The notes under the pieces: generated by a model
Told to the model about the DNA's origin: nothing
Databases searched by the model: none
Seen by the model: only the letters and a program-made list of their open reading frames with translations
Assembly: GCA_050084985.1 (NCBI GenBank)
Contig: JBITNC010000002.1
Coordinates: forward strand, 30,132,001-30,196,000
Direction: 5' to 3'
DNA from: Nageia nagi
Lineage: Eukaryota; Pinophyta
DNA: 64,000 nt
Shown: one piece after another, positions 34,461 to 46,699 of the stretch
Layout of the letters: each line of letters starts with the position of its first letter
Numbering within the stretch: position 1 is the first letter of the stretch
Translations under genes and position numbers: made by a program

Positions 34461-36140
34461 CATTGAAGGTCTCTCTAAGATAAATCTAATGCCACTAGTA
34501 TTGATCTTGCCAAGGAGGCTTTTGAAAAGAAAATTGCCTATAGTAGGAGGTTTTGTGCCATTGAAGCTTGAAAAACATAATATAAATAATGAATAGCCTC
34601 AAGTATAGACTTTTCTTTCTCCCTAATCGTAAGAAAAGAGTCATCTACAAAATGACCATTAATTAATTAACCTTGATCATGAGGTAATTTGATTCCATGA
34701 ATCACACCCTATGAAGCTTGTTTTGAAACCAAATACCTAAAGGCTTTAGCATCTAGTATAAATAAAGAAGGAGAAATCAAGTACCCTTGTTTGAAAAACT
34801 TGAATAACCAAATTACTTTTATTTGAGAGTTATTCAAAGATAATACAAGAGAAGCATCTTGAAATAAAATCATGGTAGTGTGAAAAAAGTGAGATCCAAA
34901 ACCAATATCTTTCAACATAGAAATGATAAATAACCATTATATTCTATAATAAATTTCTCAAATCAATCTTAATGAATAAATCCTATTGATTAGATTTTCG
35001 ATCCCATTCCATTCCTTCCCAAACTATAAGCACATTGTCAAAAATGTATCTTCCCTTGATAAACTTGATCTAGTTTATACAAACAATAGTAGGTAAAAGA
35101 GGCCTCATGCATAAAGCTAAAGTCTTAGAAATGATATTGTAGCTAACATTCAACAAGGTAATAGACCTCCAATTTGTAATAATCTTAAGATCCTCCTACT
35201 TGGAGATAAACTTAATATTACCTTTATTAATAATTACCCAAGAGTTCCACATTTGAGGGCTTCAAGATACACTCTATATAGATCAAAACCAATAAATCCT
35301 AAACAAACTTTATAAAACTCATAATCAAATCAATCTAGCCCTCAAGCCTTCTCATTAGCCATTTGAGAGAGAGAGCATTGATTAATTCATCAAGCATAAA
35401 TAATTTGTTACAATACTATCTCTAAACAATGGAGAGTTTGACTAAGACATCATCTAAACACAAATTAGAGGCCTACATTCTTTCCTCTATATACTCTTGA
35501 GAAGCAAAAACTTGGGTATGATACTTCACAAAGATTTAAGATATCTCAAAAGGAGAAGAAAGTCTAACTTTGTTATCTTGAATGGATTTAAAGTGAGTGG
35601 CATGTCTTGGAGGCCTAAGCCTTTGGAAGAATTCTTTATATATTCTATCATTTACTTTCAACAAATGTAACCTTGATTTAATTTGAGCACCTTTAACTTC
35701 ATAAAGTTCTATAATCTTAAGCTCTTAATGAATTTGAGAAGCTTGATCTTACATCATAAGGTTAAAAGGATTAGACTCCAAATGAACAGTAACTTGGGCA
35801 AGATCATTACAAAGGGAAATCAAAGAATATCTTCTATTTTTAGCCGCCTTCTTACCAAGGATCCTAAGCATGGTAGTGGTATGAGCAGTGGCATTGTTCC
35901 ATTACTCAATCTAGCCTAACTCCCTATGGGACCTAGGAACCAAGTTCCAAATTCGAGATACATGATTAGGCATAGAGGGGTGATAAAGGAATGAAGTATT
36001 CAAGTAAAATTGAGACTTGAAAGTCTTTTGGGGTAAGGAAGAACTTAAAATAGTAAACATAATGGGGGTGTGATAAGAAGCTATGGTTCTAAGAAGAGGC
36101 TCTACCATAGGACCAAAGGGATTCTTCCTTTGAAAAAAAT
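34461..36140 (-). pseudogene. LINE 1 reverse transcriptase, N-terminal and central part
   Basis: Minus-strand frames in order: NKGNIKFISK and TNWRSITLLNVSYNIISKTL (the N.RPI.L.N..YKI..K motif), KFIKGRYIFDNVLIVWEGME, FKQGYLISPSLFILDAKAF (the RQG.PLSP.LF.L..E.L motif), and GHFVDDSFLT (catalytic F.DD). Stops occur every 30-60 codons. The frame continues, after a gap of roughly 30-45 codons, in the part at 28549. Confidence 0.85.
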
Positions 36141-36149
36141 TATCTATGG

Positions 36150-36815
36150 TATGAAAGCATATCTCTATCTAGCCTTTTGATAATTCTATCATAGTCTGCT
36201 TGAAAATTGGATCATGTGAACCAAAAATTCTTAGGGAATTTAGAGTGAGAAAAGAAAGAACTAGGATCTAACAAAGCTAATTTATTCTTCATGAAGTATT
36301 AGGCTTCTCTTTCCCCTATGGCCCATCTACTAGGAATAACATCATATTTATCTACTACCCCTTCAACCATATTGAAATCACCACACATTAGTCATATAGT
36401 TAATGGAAAAGAAAAAGCATACCAATGCTAAAGAGAGTAACATTCCAAGGCGCTATTAGGAGCATAAATATTAACAATTCCAAAAAACATTACATCCACT
36501 TCAAGAAAATTCACACTGCATGATTAGATGGGTCAATTCCCTAATAAAATAAATTTCCTTTCCATCAAGAAGCAAGAAGGATAACAACTCCTCATATACC
36601 ATCATCATTATTAGTAAAAAATATTTGGCAACCTTGCCAAATATGAGAGCATGCACATTGAAGCTAAAAATTAGCAACTTTTACCTCTTCCAAGAAAATA
36701 AAATCTAGATTACCATACATATTAGAATAAAAAGTAATCTCTTCTTGAACCAGATATCTACAGATTGGTTCCATAATCCCTCTAACATCGTAGGATAAAA
36801 AAATTCATTCTAAAT
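36150..36815 (-). pseudogene. LINE 1 endonuclease
   Basis: Reads FLSYDVRGIM (consensus ..SWNVRGL), LDFIFLEEVKVANF (consensus D...L.ETK), GVVILLASWWKGN, GIVNIYAPNSA and MCGDFNMVEGVVDKYD (consensus GDFN). These are the successive boxes of the apurinic-type L1 endonuclease. Several stops and the W-to-Y change in the first box show decay. Confidence 0.8.
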
Positions 36816-37149
36816 GGTTAAGGAGAATACACCCTCTAACCAAGTCAGAGTTATCAAGATCTAAAATTATAGAGAAAGAGTTGCTTATAAAGCTCTCATG
36901 ATTCTTTCTCAAAAAATTTGTTTGTTTATTTTTTTACTAATATACATAGAAGTATCTCCTAGAGATGGGATATAGGACTGCCAATCCTAAGTATGATAAC
37001 CATCCTTAGCTTCCAATTGTCTAATAACCATGGCTACTAGTAGAATACCATCATCACTTTCATTGACAGGAAGAGCTAGGACCTCAAGGGTATGTAGGGT
37101 GGTCAAGGTGGGGACTTGTACTTATAATGGAGGATTTAGGGCCATTATT

Positions 37150-38164
37150 TGAGCATTGCTCGTGAAGGCTTGGTTGGGCTAAGTACCCTTGTTACTATTA
37201 TTTTTTCCTTTTTTGTTATTCATGGTGATCCACTCATCTTGACCACCTTTTATAGGTTGAGCCAAAACATTAGGAGCTGGACCATTAGAAAAAACTCCCT
37301 TAGCCTTGAAATTTTCAACCATGAGAGGATAATCCTTAATATTATGAGTAGAGGACTAATACGTATAGTAGGTGTTTGGTAAATTGACATACACTACACA
37401 TTGGTTGATGATAGTATATCCAACCTTTATGCAGATATACTCTTTTAGAGTCTTGGCCAAATCAATTTTAACACACATACATCGAGAGCATCAAGAAGCA
37501 TAGAATCATGATGGTTAATCACAAATAAACTCCCTAATGAGTACATCAAAGTTGCACAAAAATATTCATAAAGTAGTTGGGATATCAAAAAATTCAATCC
37601 AAACATGGATATCAAGAGTAACATCATTAGATATTGAAAATATCCTAGATCAAGGTTGACATAAAAGTATAGTATTATTGATATAACAAGGCCTTTACCA
37701 AGAACTTGCTTCACATTATTAGCATCAAAAAAATAAAATAACAAAAATCCTCTAGAGAGGTTCTCAATTTTTTCAACAAAAATTCCATAAGGATTCCAAT
37801 AACTCTGAATCCCTCCTTAAAAGTATCCTATAAGAGTATGGCTTTCAAACTAGAAGCATGCATTATTAAATTATTTTAAAGGAATAATGATATCAACATC
37901 AAATGCATTACCTCATTGTACACATTAGGGTTGAACTTTCAAGGATGCTTGTTTAGGATTGGAACCATCATTCTTCCTCACACTAGTAGCCTCATCAAAC
38001 ATTGAGTTCCCGATTTGAGTGGAAACCATTAAAAAGGATAGTACCATTTCCCAAGATAGATTAAGTATAAGAGGAAATCCTATCAAATTGTAATATTTCT
38101 CGCATACATTCCAAGGATAGAGTGGCAGTGTGAGAAAAAGCAAACTAGAATTCTTTGCATGCAA
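37150..38164 (-). pseudogene. LINE 1 ORF1 (DUF4283-like and zinc knuckle)
   Basis: Frames include PWSRIF, LDIHVWIEFFDIPTTL (DUF4283 has P..W..L..LP), CVKIDLAKTLKEYI (CVE.DLSK.LP), then GYTIINQCVVYVNLPNTYYT with THNIKDYPLM. The last is a decayed GH...CP zinc knuckle with its cysteines lost. This is the usual nucleic-acid-binding ORF1 of plant L1 elements, upstream of the endonuclease. Confidence 0.65.
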
Positions 38165-38190
38165 GCTTCAACTTCTCTCTAGAGCACTCT

Positions 38191-38309
38191 CCCCTATTAT
38201 TATTATTTTAGAATAATTTGTATCTTGATTTTCCATACAAATATATTGAAATAAATTAAATAGAAAAATAATATTTTGTGTTTTAATTTACTAGATAATT
38301 GTAACATAG
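38191..38309. other. Short spacer between LINE 1 and LINE 2
   Basis: AT-rich, starting with ATT repeats. It separates the 5' end of LINE 1 from the 3' end of LINE 2. No clear target duplication was found for either. Confidence 0.5.
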
Positions 38310-39469
38310 TTTTTTTGGATCAAAAAGACTTTAATATTACAAAAATATTTTCACACAAAACAAGTAGGTGAGATTGAGCACACCCCATGGAAAACCACAA
38401 CATAAACTAACTACTTAGTAGTTTAGAGTACAAAAACAACCATAACCATTTGCACAAAGCCAAAAAAGCATACCCAATCATCAAAAAGTCTTAATCAATG
38501 GATGAGCACATGGCCCAAAGTCTAACCAATAGATACATTAATATAAATTAATCATTGGAAGTGGAAGGGAGAAAATTACCCACATAGCACATAATTTTCC
38601 AACCACCACCTTCTACAGTAGCCATATTCCACCCATCATGGCTATTACTCCCACTAGTAGTAGCATGCATATCAACTTCATGTCCAATTGGAGGATATAG
38701 ATTTGATGTATCTTCCAATCTAAAAAAAGGAGAAAAATCTTAGGTCAAACATCCCAACTACTATGAGAGGGGGAGGAAGTAGGATATTTAGAAGCTCATT
38801 ATTTGGGGTTGGGTAGAGGCTAAGGCAATTGATGTGGAGAATTTAGTAGGAGTATTAGAAAGATCCATACATCAAGGTGAAATTGAGGTTTGACTTCATA
38901 AATGGTGCCAAGAACCTCCACATGATCATAAATGTCGAGGGGAGAAATCAATACATAGAACATGAATGAGAGTGAAAGGGGTATTTTCATAGTGATCTAG
39001 CAAATTTTGTAAGTGCTAAACCTCTACATTAACTTTGTCCACCTAAACATTAATCTATAGCTAACAATCATAGTAAATAACATATTTAGCAATAAAAGTG
39101 AAGGTTTTGGATGCCTCATCTATACTAAAGATAATATTATTCCTTGTCTTCCATAAATGATAAAGGATGTTAATTATAAAAATGTTCCAAAATTCACCCT
39201 ATGGTTCAAAAAAATCAAGAGGATCCTCAATAATAGTATGAACCCAAGTATAAGGAGAGGAAATAAAGGGGTTAAAAAAAAAGAAAGAATCTACTCCCAA
39301 GCTAGCTTAACTTTAATGCAATACCAAAAAATATGGGGAAAGTTGTTAGGGTCACCACATCATGTGAAATCAAACAAATATTACTTAGGTTCAATATATT
39401 TGGCCCAGGCTATTTTGACATCCCATTTGGGCCAATGAAAAATTTTTTCATGGTCCCTTTTTATTATAG
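38310..39469 (-). mobile_element. LINE 2, 3' part (zf-RVT and 3' UTR)
   Basis: The 3' end is the T-run at 38310-38316. Upstream on the minus strand the frames read HWPKWDVKIAWAKYIEPK, CGDPNNFPHIFWYCIKVKLA (zf-RVT core, compare DSFLHLFWSCRHA in LINE 1) and ILYHLWKTRNNIIF (compare NIWKDRNKIIF). Homology ends at about 39465, where gypsy A begins. The missing upstream part resumes at 63354. Confidence 0.75.
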
Positions 39470-40717
39470 TATGTGTTCATGTCCATGTTGTGTATGAGTA
39501 ACTCAAACAGAAGCTTATGGTCCATGGACCCCATTGTGAGCCTAGTAATGGGATGTATCCCCTTGAGTAGTGATGTTTTTTTTGTAATGGATTATCCCAA
39601 ATTATGGGAATCCCAATGTATTATGTGTAGTTCATGGGTGATCCCTAATTATGGGAATCCCAAGGTAGTCATATGTTGTGCATGGTGAAGCATGCTAGCA
39701 TTGGAAGGATCCCCAATAGCCCACATTAGCTCATGAGACCTTACAGACCCCCACATTAGCTTATAAGGTTATTTAGACCCCACATAATCTTTGAGGGACT
39801 TTATGACCCCCACATTGGCATATTGGACCAATGAGATCCCCATGTTGGCATGGTTGACTTGTTAACCATAATGATGGATTAGAAATAGCTTGGGTGATAA
39901 TGAGGCATGATCCATGTACATGAGACACTATATATAAGGGGATGAGACCCCATTATGAGGTACCACTTATCATACACTTTCTATACCAATCCCAATTAGG
40001 AAACAAAGTCTTTAGTGATGCTAAGAAACTATTCATAGATGGCATCTAGATGAGTGGCAGGGCTGGGAGCTTAACATTCTACACCTTAGGTGGGTCATCT
40101 ATCCCATATAATGGAAATATAAGGATTATCTTCTCCCATAATTGGTCTCCAAGGTTCAAGGAGACTCCATCATAGGAGGGAATTCAAATATCTAAGGGAG
40201 TTAGTATAATCCTACTATTCAAATATGTATAGAGGGTTTGGAACCCTAGTTTGGTATCTTCATTGTTCATCATTATATCTCATAGCCATATAGGCATTTA
40301 ATTATATTTTGTATATCATTTTATTCCATTGTATGCATGCATTGGCCCTTGTGGCATTGGGTTTTTTTTATACCATTGTATGTTCCATGCATTATGATAT
40401 ATTGGTATTAGAAGCTACATACTTGTGTTGTATTTCTTTGTATACCCATTATTGGCATTCTTATGTTGTGAAGCAATTATAGGGTTTACAAGGTGTTGGA
40501 GAAGCCCTAAGGGATGATGTCAACATTATGTGGCCATCATTTGGTTATGTATGAGGTATGGAAGATTTAGGAGACCTACGTTGATATTATGGAGTTGTGT
40601 GCCCTAGAGGGAAATTATTAGGGTTATGATTACATTATGGTGTGGTAGTTTGGTGTTTGAGGGTTGAAAAAACCCTAATGTTGATTATTTTTTATTAAGG
40701 ATATTTTTGAATCATCA
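39470..40717 (+). repeat. 5' LTR of gypsy A
   Basis: From about 39699 to 40717 it matches the 3' LTR, for example TGGCATGGTTGACTTGTT, TACCACTTATCATACACTTT, and ATTCTA.A.CTTAGGTGG. The first 230 bp (39470-39698) have no partner, because the 3' copy lost its start, but LINE homology ends just before 39470. It contains a small duplication: AATTATGGGAATCCCAA occurs at about 39600 and 39648. It ends ATCATCA. Confidence 0.7.
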
Positions 40718-40721
40718 TAAG

Positions 40722-40734
40722 TGGTATCATAGTC
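40722..40734 (+). promoter_or_regulatory. Primer-binding site of gypsy A
   Basis: TGGTATCATAGTC, four bases past the LTR end; an initiator-Met-type primer site. Confidence 0.7.
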
Positions 40735-41399
40735 TAGATCTTGCTAGCTTGAGGGAATGGAGGTTTGATCTATAGTAATAGTAAAAAAGGTAAACTACAA
40801 TCTTAAGTTGTTTTGAAACTTGATCTAAAGGTTTGAAGAAGAGAAGATTCTAATAGAGGAAAGGAAGAAGCTCATTTGGTACTTGGGTGAAAGGCATGCA
40901 AATAGGATGAGTAAGAAGAGAGGAAGGCCATATTTTTCAAGACCATATCTAGTACACAAGACACCACCACGAAATGATATCTTACTCTAGATCTATCATC
41001 TCATGGTTGAGGAGTTTCAATGTTATATTACCTTCCATGTGTATCAAGACTTGCTAGGGTATGGGGTAGATGTATGGGATGGAAACATCATTAGGGAAGT
41101 TGGGACCATCCCAACCCTAATGTTCAATTAAGAGGGAGGTTGCAAGGAGGATGTAGCCCAAGATCTAAAGGAGAAAGTCAATGCAAATGAAAGTTTCAAG
41201 GAGGGTGTGATCCTAGATCTAAAGAAGAAGGTTAAGTGAAAGATATCACTTTGTTCTAGTGAAACTCACAATTGATTGGAAGCCATTATATAGGTGATCT
41301 TATCAAGAAATATGGATGCCACCATCTTGAAAAAGGATAGATAATGAGTCTATCTCTTCACATTGGCTAAATGAGGGATAAAATTGGACACCAAAGGAG
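40735..41399 (+). pseudogene. Remnant gag region of gypsy A
   Basis: Only scattered low-stop stretches, such as VEEFQCYITFHVYQDLLGYG at about 41000, are seen before RT. No knuckle or protease was found, so gag-protease is deleted or unrecognisable. Confidence 0.35.
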
Positions 41400-42770
41400 C
41401 ATAAAAGTAGTTACCAAAGATTCAAACCATTTTGGATTAGTATTCAAATATCTTTAGGGAGATACCTAATGACCTACCACCATCATAAGGATTTAAGGAC
41501 ATGGTGGAGTTAGAGGAAGGATCCAAGCCCATCATGGTCACACCATACAAGCATCCTAAAGCCTATAAAGATGAGATTGAGAAGGCCATCAAGTAGTTGT
41601 TGGATATGGGATTCATAATGCCTAGCACTAGACCTTTTGCATATTCAATAGTTTTGGTGAAGAAGAAGGATGGGACCATAAGGATGTGCATAGATTATCA
41701 GCTATTGATAAGAAGACTATCAAGAATTAATATCTGATCCTAAGGTAGATGAACTCATAGATGAATTACATGGAGCCGAGTACTTCTCCAAGATTGATCT
41801 AAGATCAAGTTATCATTAGATCTAGATGAAAGAAGGTGACATCCATAAGATAACATTTTTTTATCACTATAGTCACTTTGAGTTCATGGTGATGCCATTT
41901 GGGTTGACCAACGCACTTGCTACTTTTCAGTACTCAATGAATCAAGTATTTTGGGAGAAGTTAAGGAAGTACATCCTAGTATTTTTTGATGATATCTTGA
42001 TCAATAATAGGACATGGGAGGAGCATCTCACACACTTAGAAAATATGTTGAATATACTACAACAAAAATGATTCTATTGCAAGTTGTCCAAGTATGAATT
42101 CAAGAAGTTGGAGATCTTGTACTTAGGTCATGTCATCAATCATGAAGGGGTTAGAGTAATGAATAAAAGATCTCTACAATCTAGGAATGATCATCCCCTA
42201 TAACTCTCATGAAGATGAGAGGATTACTTAGGTTATGTGACTAGTATCAAAGGTTCATTCCTAGGTTCTCCCATTTGGCATCACCCATCACATAGCTCAC
42301 CATGAAGAATGCCTTCATTTGGAGTGATGAGGCACATGCAGATTTCAAAAAACTCAAGGAGGTGATATGTGTATGCCCCTATTTGGTTATATCTGACTTT
42401 TTATCCCCATTCATGATGGAGTGTGACACTTCCAAGTTGGGCATAGGGATCATGTCAATGCAAAATAGGAAGTTAGTAGCTTTTAAGAGCAGGAAGTTAA
42501 CCAATGCTAAGAAGAACTTGAGTGTGTATGATAAAAAAATGTTGGCCATCATGAATATATTTGAGAAGTTCAAGCAATACTTGGTGTGTGGACCATTTTT
42601 CATTTAGAATGATCACAATAGCTTGAAGTACTTCCTTAGTTATATAGATCTCATCGAGAAGCAACAAAGATGGATAAGTAAGTTGCAATCATATGAATTT
42701 GAGATTCAAGTAATCAAGGGGAAGAAGAATGTAGTAGTAGATGTTTTTTCTAGGAACCCATTGTTATATT
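41400..42770 (+). pseudogene. Gypsy A reverse transcriptase and RNase H
   Basis: Motif order: ELEEGSKPIMVTPYKHPKAY, LLDMGFIMPSTRPFAYSIVL, VKKKDGTIRMCIDY, FEFMVMPFGLTNALATFQYS, ILVFFDDILINNRTWEEHL (catalytic FFDD), then FIWSDEAHADFKKLKEVICV, MMECDTSKLGIGIMSMQ, LSVYDKKMLAIMNIFEKFKQ and KNVVVDVFSRNPL. RT and RNase H are in normal gypsy order with about five frame breaks. F for Y in the catalytic box is unusual but the DD pair is kept. Confidence 0.85.
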
Positions 42771-43011
42771 CACTCTTTTCCATCATAGCTGAATGGAAGA
42801 GAGAAGTTATGGATAAGTATGCACAAGATGAGTTCACTATAGGGATTATTAATAGATCAATCAAGAACAGGAGGTATGTGGTTAAGGAGGGGTTGATTTA
42901 CAAAAGAGAAAGGATCATCTTGATACCCACATTTGAAGTGAGGAAGTAGGTGTTGCATGCACTCCATAACACCCCATCGTTGGTCATGTTGGTATTGCAA
43001 AGATCTATATA
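42771..43011 (+). pseudogene. Gypsy A integrase, N-terminal part (5' of the insert)
   Basis: Reads YVVKEGLIYKRERIILIP, then HALHNTP and, in a shifted frame, VGHVGIAKIYI. This is the H...H half of the HHCC zinc domain. It stops at the CACTA-like end and continues at 53335 with TKERFIW. Confidence 0.75.
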
Positions 43012-43048
43012 CATTACTACATTTTAGTGATTTTGCATCATACCATTC
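43012..43048 (+). repeat. Left terminal inverted repeat of the CACTA-like element
   Basis: Pairs with 53298-53334. Only C/T differences are seen near the tip, compatible with deamination; the rest, TTTTAGTGATTTTGCATCAT, is identical. Confidence 0.85.
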
Positions 43049-43241
43049 ATTAATCAATAGTATTTTTTTTAAACTACATAAATCATAATGCATCAATTGA
43101 CACTAAGAGTATTGTAAAATAAAACATCATTTGTAGTGTCAAGTATAGCATCATATATTGATTTATTAGAGTCAAATAATTGATGTTATACATGATGTAT
43201 AAAGCGTCATGTATAGCATCAAAATTACAAGAATAAGGGTT

Positions 43242-43620
43242 TGCATCTTGTCAAACAATTCATCTATCTTCTCTATGCTTCTATATTTTGCATATATGTC
43301 TAATAGTGTACTCACAAACATAAAATTAGATAATTTTTATTTTAAAAAGTCTTTGATGTATGTATAAGCCCTTTTGTAAATCTCTCAGTTTAGTGCATGC
43401 TTTGAGGATGCTGAGAAAGGTGAATTCATTTAGTTGGACTACTATTGGTGTTTATTGCATTTGATAAAATAATTTCAATGCTTGTTGAGGAAAGTTGTAT
43501 CTTTGATAACCTGAAATTATCATATTCCATGAGCATGTAGTCAAAAACTTCATGGGCATACACCAAACTTTGATGGCCTCCTCTACTAAACTTCATGGGT
43601 GGTTGAAGCATGTAATGCAT
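43242..43620 (-). pseudogene. Captured pentatricopeptide-repeat (PPR) gene fragment
   Basis: The minus-strand frames read GHQSLVYAHEVFDYMLMEYD, GYQRYNFPQQALKLFYQMQ, a stop, LNEFTFLSILKACTKLRDLQ, KGLYIHQRLFKIKI, then after a frameshift FMFVSTLLDIYAKYRSIEKI and DELFDKMQ. This is the plant PPR pattern (A..VFD.M, GY.....EAL.LF..M, PN.FTF.S.LKAC..L..L..G..IH, ..N.L.DMYAK.GSIE.A..LFDKM). PPR proteins bind organelle RNA. Only about three repeats are present, inside a transposon and broken, so this is a pseudogene copy whose donor lies elsewhere. Confidence 0.8.
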
Positions 43621-43658
43621 ATTTTTGTTACCATAAAATGCATATACATACTATTATC

Positions 43659-44152
43659 TAAAATAACTAACATTAATAAGATAATTATTAATCAAAATAA
43701 GATCACATGAAAGCTCACAATTACATCTAACAAACTCAAAAAGCAATCTCACAACACAAGATGTAAGTGGTTCCTCCAACTAGGAGTACATTCACTAACT
43801 AGATCTTTACTTCAATCACAAATACAACTCCCTTACAATCCTCCTAACTTAAACTCCTACACTCTATCATATAGCATAACTTTACTCCATAATTAGTGTG
43901 TGATCACAAACAGGGATCCTTCTATTTATAGGCCAAAATCCCTCTTTGGATCACCCTTTTATCCAATGTACAAAAGCATGACATGCACATCCTTTTACCC
44001 AAGTGGCATGCTCATGACATGGAGTGTAGGACAAGTTACATTATCATATTCATTTAAATACTTAAGGTGTCAAATGATACCCTTAAGTATTAGTGAACTT
44101 ATATAGAATATTTAATACAAACATTTACAATAATGCATTATACATTCCAATA
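43659..44152 (-). repeat. 3' LTR of copia 2
   Basis: Matches 52390-52883 along its full 494 bp with a few dozen differences. On the + strand it ends CATTCCAATA (CATTCCAACA in the other copy), that is TGTTGGAATG as the LTR start. Confidence 0.95.
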
Positions 44153-44165
44153 CTCCCCCTTAATG
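44153..44165 (-). promoter_or_regulatory. Polypurine tract of copia 2
   Basis: CATTAAGGGGGAG on the minus strand, directly before the 3' LTR. The same 13-mer precedes the 3' LTR of copia 1. Confidence 0.9.
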
Positions 44166-45008
44166 CAATATTGGGATAGAGCGAGTAAGAGAGAAGAAGA
44201 AGAGAAAGTAAGAGAGTTATCCTCCAAATAGATACAATGGATATGAGAACTTTTTACATATTTATTAAATAAGAAATATATAGTTTGACACTCACTACTT
44301 TTCCAAATACAATTATTAACCACAACCAATTTCAATGTACATGAAATAGTCATCCAACTAGAAGTCATGAGGAGTCTCCAAGAGCCTACATACTTGAGGT
44401 AAGTAACTTGTAATCTCAAAGAAACTTGCAATTCATAAGTAGCTCAAATAATAAGATCAATTATATGCATCATATTCATATCAACAAGAATAGATGAATC
44501 ATACAAATGCCATCATAAACTGATCAATGGTGCACTATAAGTCATCACGAAGATGCCATGCCAAAAACTTATAGTCACCTAATGTATATAAAATATGTGT
44601 TGATTATCATTACAAAATAGAGCATGCACATACAAGTTCCTCACATATGGATAACTGAATAGTGCCAAAAGACACATAAGAGTTCCTCACATATGGATAA
44701 CTGAATAGTGCCAAAAGACATAAGAGTTCCTCACACATAGATAACTGAATAGTGTTAGATTGACCAAAAATAGAGTATGCACATATGAGTTCCACACATA
44801 TGGATAACTGAATAGTTCAAAAAGACACATAAGAGTTTCTCACACATGGATAATTAAATAATGCAAGATTGGCCAATTTATACAATAAGTTCCTCATGTA
44901 GAGTGAACTTACCACAAAGGTGTACAATAAAATCAACACTATATAGCACAAAATCCTCCTAGGGGTGAAGTTGTTATCATAAACATGAATTAAAAATAAG
45001 AATTCAAA
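44166..45008 (-). other. 3' untranslated region of copia 2 with short repeats
   Basis: Between RNase H and the polypurine tract. A unit containing GTTCCTCACATATGGATAAC and TGAATAGTGCCAAAAGACA is repeated about four to five times at 44630-44870. No coding motif. Confidence 0.7.
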
Positions 45009-45340
45009 CTTCACTCCCCTTGAGGGTAAATTCACCAACCTGATAGCATCCTTAAGCTTATAGAACTGAGCTTTTAGGAGGGGCTTGGTGAACAAATCAG
45101 TAGAGTTCAAGGTGTATGAACAATACTCCATGTGTATGATGCCATGAAGAACCTTTTACCTGATAAAATGGGTATGGATTTTCACATGTTTTATTCTCTA
45201 ATGGAATACAAATTTCTTAGCCAAAGAAATAGCTGATTGATTATCTGAAGAAATCAAAGATGAGCCACCTTACTTATATCTAATTTCTTTTAAATATGCC
45301 TTAGCCAAATGGCTTCTTGGGTTGCAATAGACATGGCATG
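45009..45340 (-). pseudogene. Copia 2 RNase H, C-terminal part
   Basis: Reads STDLFTKPLLKAQFYKLKDA and IRLVNLPSRG, the D..TK.L end of copia RNase H. The start of the domain near 45340 retains only fragments. Confidence 0.7.
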
Positions 45341-46600
45341 GTATTCAACTTCTATGGTGGAAAGAGAAATAGTAAGTTGCTTCTTAGAAGCCCAAAAGAT
45401 AGCATCTAAACAATGCTAAACACATACACAAATGTTGACTTCCTATTATATCTATCTCCTCCATAATCAAAATATGAGAATCTAAAGAGAACAAATGAGG
45501 GTAACTTGGAATACTTGAGAGCAAGATCCTTAGTCTGTGTAACATACCTCAAGATTTGCTTAATAGCATTAAGGTGCTCAACATAAGGTTTTTGCATGAA
45601 TCATGCCATCAGAGTCATTGTAAAGGTAATATCTGGCCTAGATATAGTCAAATACAAAATACTACCAGTTAATTACCTATAAGCTGTAGCATCAACTAAC
45701 TAAGAGTTGGAGCTCAAAAAAATAGTAATTCTAGGAGAGATTGGGATCATAGCATATCTACACTCCTCCATTCCAAACTTCTATAAGGTGTCTGATATAT
45801 ACTTAGATTGACTAAGGTAAGTACAATTCTTGTATTGATACACTTGCATTCCAAGATAGTAGTGCAAGAGACCAAGATTAGTCATTTCAAATGTTGTCTT
45901 AAGTTTGGATATACACTCTTGAATGATTTCATCATTATTCCTAGTAATTAAAAGATCATCCACATAAAGAAGAATTAAGATGATGTCTTTTTCTTGATTG
46001 AACACATATAGATCAGAGTCACAAAAACACTTGAAGAATCTAATGTCTACAAACTACCCTAAAATATTTCTATACTAGGCTCAAGGTGCTTACTTAAATC
46101 CATACAATGACTTCTTTAGCTTGCACACAAAGGACTCTTTACCTTCCATAATAAATCCTTTTGGTTGATTCATGAAAATTTCCACATCTAAGTCATCATT
46201 GATAAATGCACTCTTGATGGAGCTGTAGAAAGAGCAAGGATAACTCTCATAGTAGGCATGTTTTCCATAAGACCAAAGGTTTCCTCATAATCTACATTGT
46301 ATTTCTGAGCAAAACTTTTAGCTACTAATCTTAAATTGTATTTCTCAATATCTCCTATAGAATTGAACTTGACCTTGTAAATCCACTTATTATTAATCAT
46401 ATTTTTTTTATTGGGATAAGGAACCAAGTCCCAAATTTTATTTTTCATAAGTGCTTCATACTCCACTTTCATGGCTTCCATACAACACTCATGTTTAGAA
46501 GCTTCTTCGAAGGTTGAGAGCTCATGCTTGCTGTCAATCTTGAAAATTAAGGATTTGTTCAAGGTAATACTCCTTGTTACCCTTTGTGTTGGAGAATTTT
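45341..46600 (-). pseudogene. Copia 2 reverse transcriptase
   Basis: Motifs in order: EASKHECCMEAMKVEYEALM, IWDLVPYPN, RLVAKSFAQKYNVDYEETFG, ILILLYVDDLLITRNNDEII (YVDD), LGLLHYYLGMQVYQYKNCTY and KQILRYVTQTKDLALKY. Three separate frames are needed, and stops lie between them. Confidence 0.9.
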
Positions 46601-46699
46601 GTTCCTAAGGTGACTTTCCTACATCAATATCCAACCAACTAGAAGCAACTAAAGAGTCCTCTAGATCATTAATGTCCTTATTAGAAGTAGATTCTCTAA

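Larger units (their letters stand above)
26385..38190 (-). mobile_element. L1-type LINE (LINE 1), split by a gypsy element
   Basis: The two LINE parts are 34461-38190 (5' part) and 26385-28549 (3' part), together about 5.9 kb, the normal size of a plant L1. In minus-strand order they carry ORF1 with a DUF4283-like domain and zinc knuckle, an endonuclease, RT, and zf-RVT. The 3' end is a T-run on the + strand (26385-26391), that is, poly(A) on the element. The inserted gypsy element occupies 28550-34460. All frames are broken by stops. Confidence 0.85.

Noticed and set aside
39694-39698. GCTAG as target duplication of gypsy A (GCTAT at 63356-63360)
   Set aside because: Only four of five bases match, and LINE homology ends 230 bp further left, so the LTR probably starts near 39470.
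43009-43011. 3-bp target duplication of the CACTA-like element
   Set aside because: ATA on the left and TTG on the right differ; not supported.
44630-44870. CRISPR-like array
   Set aside because: Short direct repeats around GTTCCTCACATATGGATAAC are adjacent tandem units without unique spacers, inside the 3' UTR of a plant copia element.
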